64,000 nt of DNA from assembly GCA_002633005.1 (NCBI GenBank), contig NMRA01000379.1, positions 310,001 to 374,000 of the forward strand. The letters are read 5' to 3'. The stretch is from Phoronis australis (taxonomy: Eukaryota; Phoronida; Phoronidae). The notes beneath the pieces are model-generated. The model worked only from the letters and a program-made list of their open reading frames with translations. It was not told the origin of the DNA and did no database searches. How positions within the stretch are numbered: the first letter of the stretch is position 1; each line of letters begins with the position of its first letter. The position numbers and the translations under genes were made by a program. Positions 47,601-56,600 of the stretch are shown here, one piece after another.

Positions 47601-50600
47601 GGCCCTACGCCTATGCCGGTCTTCACAACTAGTTTCACCCTAGCTGACGCCTGCAAATTACTGGGGGTCACGTGACCCCCGTATCCTAAGGCTCTTTTGT
47701 TCTCAGAAACCTTTCATGGTCTAGTTCTAGTCATCAGAATACAAGCATAAAGCTGTTACTAAAAAGATTATTTCTGTACTATTTTTGAGATTTGAAAAAA
47801 ACACGATATTCAGTTATAGTTTCATTCTCACATAAGAATTTTCATAGTGTTGTCGTGCGCGAGCCCGGGGGGGGGGTTGGGGGCTCCAACGGACACCCCA
47901 TTTAGCGAAGTGGATCAGTCCACCTCAGAGAAACAAAAACTCCAAAAAAGTAGAAAACGAGACAAAAGTCCACTAAAAAGGCAGGAACTACCAAAATTCG
48001 GCGAATGCCCAAGCGTGTTGCCAACACTAGCGTGAAATAATGAACTGAGATAAACACGACAGTCATCACATGCAAGTTTTGGTCATTTCTTCACAATCTG
48101 TGCACGTGTTAGCACAGTGTTACTACATGAGAAAATACCAGAAAGTAAGTTCTGTAAACTAATGAACTCATGTTCGAGAGCAGCAGCATTATGAGTTTTT
48201 GTCATCAATTTTCACGGTATCCCGGAGGCAAACCCAATATGGTTACCTGGCCTATTGTTTCATTACGTGCTACACCTTGTTTGTCAACCATTAGATATCA
48301 CAACACTAAACATTAGGTGCTAAACTAGGTTTCCCAACTCCCAACGGTTTTTGGACTCATCCTGCTTTCTTTAGAGTCAACAACCATTCAAGAGCAGTGG
48401 TAAAGAGTGAATAACAAAGATGGGATAAAAACGAAAACTGCATTTTTTTCATTTCTTTCGTAAAATTGAAGACTCAACGACTAACCTAGGAGTAGTCCTA
48501 GGACCAACTAAACACAATTGAAATCCAAAATACAAAGTTGAATTGTAGCACCCTCGATAATGAATTAGTCTAGAGGGCTATTGAACAACATATTTATCTG
48601 GAGTTAGTCTAGAGGGCCATTGAACAATACATTTACCTGCAATTTCTGATACTGTCGGCCTTTTTCTCGTAATTTTTCACAGGATTCATTCAATTTCTTC
48701 TCCTTCTCTTCAAGGTTTTTCTTTGTACCTAAATGTAACCATAGTCCACTTTTGTATCATTTTTATCTCTGGAAGAATCAAATCGAGGAAGTACATTAAT
48801 CTGCGAATTACGTTTTACTTTATTGACAACGACTACAATCTTGCAGTAACAGAAGACAAAAAGTTGAAAAAATACAAAATAAAACAACAACTAGTATAAA
48901 ACTGCACAAGATAACAATTAAATAAAATTTGTCTGATACTAAATCAACTTACTGGCCAGTTGAGACTTTAGTGCTGATTTAATGTAAGGAAAATTGCGAC
49001 AGACATCGACGTAAAATACGATTAAAAACACTAAATTAAATTGTTGTGCCGTCAGTCAATATGAAGAAAGAAACGAAATAACGGCTCATTATAGAGAATC
49101 CTGTACAAGTCTCAGGTTTATGGCATAGGCATAACTCCTAGTTTCGGCAAAAATCCCGAGACTTGCCCAGGGATTTTGACGCAATTCTGTTTTCTCACAT
49201 GAACTGTAAAAACGATCTTTTTGCCGAAAACATGTCTAAAACTCTCAACCACATTATCTAACTTTTGTAAAAACACACTTACGCAATGTAAAGTAAAGTC
49301 AGTTACTTTTATTTTTATTTTTATTTTAAGCTTAACTGTTGTAAACTGCATTTAGCTTTCGTTACAAACGTTCAAGTTAGAATCTAAAAATACTCTTTGA
49401 AGTTGTAACATAAAAACTCAACAAATGTTTATAAATGACACAATCAGCAGTGCTTCCAGGCACGTCCCCAAGCCTCAAGATGGCGTTGATCGGTTTAGCC
49501 ATTCGAGGCTTGGTTACGGGAATTACCTTCTGCGCAATGATTGGCCTTGACGAAAGGTAGCACTGTGGAATGTTGTTTATCATGACTTTTCATTCGTTAA
49601 AGTAATAAAACCGAAGTCATAACATTCAGTCATTCCCATCGGTTGAAATCAGTTTACGTAGTATGGCGACCACCTTTGACTTGAATAGTTGCAATTTATT
49701 AAAACAGGCAGTGATCTAAGTAAACAAAATCAATAGGAAACCCCGATCCCGTGGCTAAGCCCAAACAAGTCCAGTGCATAGAAAGCGTGTGCAAGTGGTG
49801 GCGATGTGATCGATAAACTTCTGACCAAGCATTCGCTTTGATGCCCACACACGGAATTCCATGTTTCCACAGGGCCACTTTTCAGTATAGGTGGCGCTGT
49901 GTTAACCTTGAGAGAGGTATTTGTGACGACAACAACGTGGCAAACCATGATCGGCCATTTTCAGGATCGATTCGATGTCCCATGCCACGGCGACTTTTTG
50001 TACTTCTGGGCATTCGCATTAGGAATGTGTTACCGAAAAGTGACAAATTTGGGGAGATTTTTCAAGTCATTTGCAGTGGCGGATTTAGAGGGGGGCCAAG
50101 GGGGCCATGCCCCCCCTAAAATTCTCCCAGTTTACATTTGTCAGATGGGGGATGCGAATGTCTGACGGGCAAAACTCCTGGCTAAAACTCTGCCATGCCC
50201 CCCTAACTCAAAATCCTGGATCCGCCCCTGATTTGCATCGGATTTTACAGTGTTCTATGTTTGTTGACGCATGACAAGGGACGTATCTCTTAGAGACGAC
50301 TTCAGAGGATACTGTTGATCTCGGCCTGTACGCGCCCTATAACTTGATCATAATATTGCTCCATCTGCGTTATCCGTTCTTTAAATTTGTTCGATGAATG
50401 TTCGTAGTATACGGTTTTTTGGTGAACCTAGAGAATGGAAATTAGGTTATTAAATCTCGGGCAAAAAGACGGGTGCTGAAGAGTTTCTGCAGCGTTTAAG
50501 AAATTGTTACAGTAAGTTTACGAGACAGTTGAGATACTGAACAACTAAAGCTGCATCCAGCACGCTTCTTTCCAGAATCGTGAACTCGGTTTTGCCTAAT

Positions 50601-53600
50601 ACAAAGACCTTTATTACAGATAATTGCCAACACACAAACATTGCCAGCACTTTTATCGACTCTTTTTGAATTTGGGGCTTACTATCAAGTAAACGGCTGT
50701 AGAAATGACTGCGGTAGCACGATAAATCCGCGCATTTTCATATTGTACCCTTTTCCCAGAACAACAGTACAGCTGTATACCACTTATTCTTACAACGCAC
50801 AAAAATTCAGCGGTTTGCGTTTGGTAAACTCATTTGCAGCATGGCATGAAGGCTTATGGAGCGAAAACCATTAATATTCTCCAGTGATTCAACATTACAG
50901 CCTCGCCGACCAATCAGCCAGCTGTCTGTCGTCCTACTGTCTAGCTTATGCTAATAAGGTTTCGAATCGGAGTGTACTCGTGAAAACTCGCCTTTCACTT
51001 CCCTGGTTTTGCGTGATCTCGCTTTTGTCGCATGTAACCAGCTCAACTGACGGACCGCACCTCTGGATTCGTGTGCGAGTGGATAGAGTTGTTAAGCGCA
51101 AGCTTGGTCAGTTTCAATGAGTGAGTGGCGGATAAATCGTAATAGACAGAAGAACCGAGTTTAACAATTCTTTCTATTAAGTGCATTAACATAAATAACA
51201 GTACTTTTAAAAAATAACAGTACTTTTAAAGAATAAAGTCTTTCACAAATGTTGGAGATAAAACACCAAACCTGATAATTCCAGAATGCAAGAGCTCTTG
51301 AGCAAATTTCCATGATGTTTTCTGGTTTTTGACCAGCAAGAACCATCTGCGTGAAACAATAATGCAAAGATTTATTAACGTATCTTAAAACAGGACCAAT
51401 CTCTTGACCTAAAGAGGAATCCACGAAATAGGTTGACTAATTACTCGAGACGACTCTCCATTTCGACAAATGATTTCTTCATATCAAATGTTGACTGCCG
51501 TTGGTATGAAAGGGTCAATTCTGGACTGACTGGTCAATCCTGTCAAGAGAGGCCTTGTTGTACTAGCGCAGAATGATCTTTTTTAGGATAGAGGACATTT
51601 TTCCATTTCATGGAAAGTTGGATGCAGATTTCAAATTGAAGCCCGTTCAGAAACCCTAGAACCTCGCTAAAAAGCAGGACTTAGCGGGATTGCGTGTGAT
51701 TTTGCCGTGTATTTTGAATGAGAACACGTAAGTTTGGTTACATTTTAGCTAAGTCCTAGCAGAGGACCTAGCATTACTGAACGCACGCCTTGTTTATGTT
51801 TTGTCATTCAAGTAGTGAGCAAGAGGGAATATTTCAAGAATAAAAATAGTCTTTGTGGAGGCAATCACGTTATCATTAAGTTTAAAGTGACATTATCGGA
51901 GAGATAAACTTTTTGTGAGATCAAGCCATGCCTGTAATTGAACTTGAAACTCTTGTACCGCAGCTAAAAGCTTAGCTGTTGTAACTAAATCCCATTCACA
52001 ATATAGCCGAATAAATATTAAATAATTAGTACACATAGTTCCATTTAAGTTGCCCAAAATTTGTGCATATGTACTTATAAAATCATTTGGTCAAACTTGT
52101 TAGATATATTTTGACGTCTATTTTTAGGTGATGTTTACCTCCTTGGTTCTAGGGTCAATGCACTCTAAAGATTCTTGAATTTTCTGAGATCAGATCGTAA
52201 CAGCTAATGATATTAGATAAGGTCACATGTTTTTTTATTAGCCAATCGTTAAATAAGCACATTATTAGAATTTGGGCAGAAGTCTGGAAAATACTCAGAT
52301 GGGATTTAGTAGTTGAGCCATATCATGGAAGGTTCTAAAGAGGGTCTTGGCAATGGCAAGGGTTAACGAACAGGAAATTAATTAAGTGCTTGTCACTTGC
52401 ATCGTGGGTAGTAAGATACATTTGTCTCACACGTTTATCAAAGTTAAATTCTGATTGGCTAGAACTATTAGCTTGATCGTCATGACGGAACAAAATATGG
52501 AACACTGAATATGGATCGTGTATTATGAAAGTTTATCTGTAGATAGACGATGTACTACTATCGTCAGGTGTTACATGGAGGACACATTATTGCACCATTA
52601 TCATCATCTTGGCAATTGTCATTGTAATAACTATGCAAGATTAAAGTATGGTATTGATTCATCGTGTTTGAAGAAACATTGAATCTTTCAGATAATAATG
52701 AAAAAGTAGCCACCTAAATTATGACAGCCACGGCCACACATACAAATACTTACCGATTTATACTGTTCACTAGGAGAAATCTCTGCGCGTACAATGTCAA
52801 ATTTTCCCGGTAGACTGGTGTTACCTAAAACATATTGGTCAATACAAAACGTATTACCGTATATGTATTCCAAACCACTTTCTCGCTTAGTTCCCCATAT
52901 AAGTGACAGGAGGCAATCTGGTGTGCTGATGAATGTCACAAAACTCTAGTAAATTGTCCAACTTGGTTAACTTTAAATGTTTTCTGTGTTTTTGATCTGT
53001 TAATCCATCCTCACACGTGTTCATAGGCACACAAAGATCTATTGTGGAAATTCTAAATAATTTACTTCATCTTAGATTGAAAGTCATGTGTTTTGGAGAC
53101 TTCTTTTGTCTTCCCCCGTTTACCCACGATGTGACTAGCCACTACAAATGATATCGATAAAGAGAGATTCATATACATTGTAAATTATTTCGATAAATAA
53201 AGCAATGGTAATTAGCATTCATGTACCTGACTCCTGGATTTTCTTCGAGGAGCATATCTATGATCCGTGCCCAGAGGAATCTTTCAGTGATTCGTGTCCA
53301 TATTAAGGCTCATACCTCGCCAGCTAGAGCAATTTTTCGAGATAAATGGTCGTTCAGAAAACGCTGCAACACGTACGTTATTGTACATGGACGTGTTTAG
53401 AGACAAATACTCACTAAGCGATAATATCACTAAGGGCTCGATACTACAGAACGACAAGATGCCAAAATACTCACAAGCCGGACAGGTGAATGATTTTTTA
53501 AATTCCCGCGTCCCATCTTCATCACAGAAAATGTCTGTCAGTTTGTTACGAAAAATAATGCGTGTGACCAACAAGAACCGAGTCAAATGGACATAGAAGT

Positions 53601-56600
53601 GCGCAGATGAATATGTTTGTGCATGGCAGGCTTTCAAGCAGTTTTAAGCAAAAATGTAGGAAAAAGATAGGACACATTTTCAAAAAAGTAGGAAAAAGTA
53701 GTAACTGTGACGTGAAAAGTAAGAAAAAGTAGGAACAAGAGCAGGTTTTCAGTAGTTTTCATCGATATTTACCAATGACATTTACCCACGTCACAGGCAG
53801 TACTTGCCATTAGTTGGATAACCAGCAGGACTTCATTCACACTTTTAAGTGCAAAAGGTTTGACTGCGTAATTTTAATTATACATCACCTATCATTGAAC
53901 GAAAGGGGTGACTGAAGTTGCCCAGTCCTGGGCTTGGTCCCTGGGGGGAGGGTCCAAAAAGGACTCAATAATCCATTTGATTTAAACTCCCGAGTTCAAC
54001 ATCCGTTTCAAGTTTAGTTCATTCAAATCACCACTCAAATTAAAATGGTACAACTTAGCACGTGAAAATGCCTGGGCAATTAAATAAGACACCTGCTAAT
54101 CATAACCATCTATCGATTTATTCAAACTTTTGAGTGCATCAAAAAATTTTCCAAAAGAAAGGTTAGTAACTCTAGACACCATATCCACAACTTAAGAAGC
54201 CATTTTCAGGGTGTTTTGTAGATAAGACGGGGGTTTTTGGACCCCAAAGGATAGACCCTCAAAAATGAACTAATAAAAGAGGAAATACGAAATTTCTTAT
54301 TATCACTATGAATAAAAATTATTTCAAGTGATGCAAAAATACAACTGATGATACGAAAAAATCTTGTGTTATTGATCAAAACTCTTATTAATTCCATTAT
54401 TTCTTGAAACTTAAGTGCAACATTTTTTTTCTAAAAGATAGTTTAAGTAACTCTAGACACAACATCCACAGTTAGCAGATCAGACGGGGATCACTAATCC
54501 CCAAAAATGAACTTGTATAAAAGAGGAAAGACGACAATTTTGATTACTACGGATAAAAATAATATTTCAAATAAAGTAAAACACATCTGAAGGTATTACC
54601 AATTTATTCTCAAATACAACAAAAATGAAACAAAAAATTTGTCAAAAACATCTGGGGTAATTAAATAAGATGGCTTCAAATCAAAGCTGAGCTGCTTGAA
54701 CCATATCTAGTGGCAAGAAATGAAAGTACATGGGATTGTGTTGCATGACACAGTCTATTTTTCATACGATAAAACCGAAATCCAAAAGGCATTGATAATT
54801 ATTCACTCTGCTGTAACTTGACTGCAAACATCAAAGTCGTGATCATCGTCACTCTCTTCATCAGATGATTCAATTTCTCTTGATAGAGGATCATGTCTTC
54901 ATCACTGTCCATATCATCATCTCTCTTAGCATCGCCATCATTGCCATCTGGCTTTGTTTCAACTTGAACCTCTGGAATGAGTGCAGGTGGGCGTCTGTTC
55001 TCCACTGAACCAAATGATGCGAGTGTTTTGTCCAAGATTTGGAGATGAGCGCTACCCCCATAGTTTAGCAATAAATTCATTCGCTTCTATCCACGTAAAG
55101 TACTAGTTCAGCTTCACACGGTGGAATACTGCTGCCCTCGATGCTTTTAAGCTTCTCAAATGGTTGCTTAGCGTTGACGTTCGTTTGTACGTTTTGACGA
55201 CCACATTGAACCGGTGCTTGTCGAGTCTTGCAAGATTTTGATGACTACTTCTTTTGGGATATTGCGAATCAGTGAGGGAAATGCTCTCTGAAACTTACTT
55301 TCTGTCACGATTGCATACGGTCTTAATTCTCTTTCCTTACAAATGCACGGGAACAGTCACATCCAGTGAGCACGTGTAGGCCTAGGAGTGCAACACACAT
55401 AGCAATCTTAAACACAGATCCTCTTGTCCTTTAGCCCCACCCTCCATCCACACCATGGATGCAACTCAATGGATATGGTGCAGGAGCAACACTAGAATGT
55501 CATTGTCAGAAACTCTTATGATGATGTCGTCAGGTGTGGACATGTCCGCCTCAATGATATGAATGATTACACTGGTCTTGGCTTCCAAGTGATCACAGCT
55601 TCAGGATGGAACTGCGCATACTTCTCTATCTTCAACGAAGTACCGAGTGAACTCTCCCATCACCGCCAAATACATTTCAGTTCCATCTATAAGTGGAAGT
55701 TGCTTGACCAATGCTTAGTGAGAAAGGCAGGTAGCTTTCATTTCAACGACTCCCTATAGAGTTGTTTCAAGTCTCTTTTCTGTTCAAATCCGTCTATAAC
55801 AAGTTCCCCTCCTACAATAAAGTGTTATTGTGCCTCGGGGTACAAACCCCTGGAAAACTGCGTCTTAAGTTGTGGTTATGGTGTCCAAGGTTGCTAAATT
55901 ATCTTTTGGGAAAAGAATTTTTGTTGCACTTAAATGTTTGAAGAGGAACTTGCACGCAAATTCCTTATCTTTGTGATTGCTTGGTGAAATTAGTTAGAAA
56001 CACAACACATAGCAACAATGTGAATATGAAGTACGTTGAAAATTGCCACAAGCTTTTGAGAATGAGTTTTATGTCTCGTGTCCAGTAAGTATCGTGACGT
56101 AGTTTTGGGGAATAACACTGCATGATGTGGGCTATGTGAGCCTCCAAGGTACATCACTAGTGCAAAGGTCGTTTTCACATTTACAAGTTGACAGTGAATA
56201 CAACTTGCACTTTGTTTAACGTAGATGATGTTCAAATAACATTGTCATTTAGTTCTTGTTATACATTAGCACAGATCGGAGCATGCAAATACATCTTTAA
56301 ATAGATCGTTTATTGATCATTAATTAATAAGTGTCTTAATTAATAACACCAGGAATTTTTGTGTCTTAACTTGTATTTTTGTTCATTTCAAATAATGTTT
56401 TATCCATAGCAGAAAAAATGCAGTGTTTCTTCTTTTTTACAAGTTCATTTTTGGGAGTCTTATTATCCCTCAGGGTCCAAACACCCCCATCTTATCCGCT
56501 AACTTCAGGAATAATGGTGCCTTAAGTTGTGGATATGGAGTTCAGAGTTACTAAACTATTTTTTGGAAAAAGAATTCTGTTGCACTTAAAAGTAAAAACA

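Noticed and set aside
53294-53596. 100-codon plus-strand ORF
   Set aside because: Antisense shadow of HEI10 exon 3.
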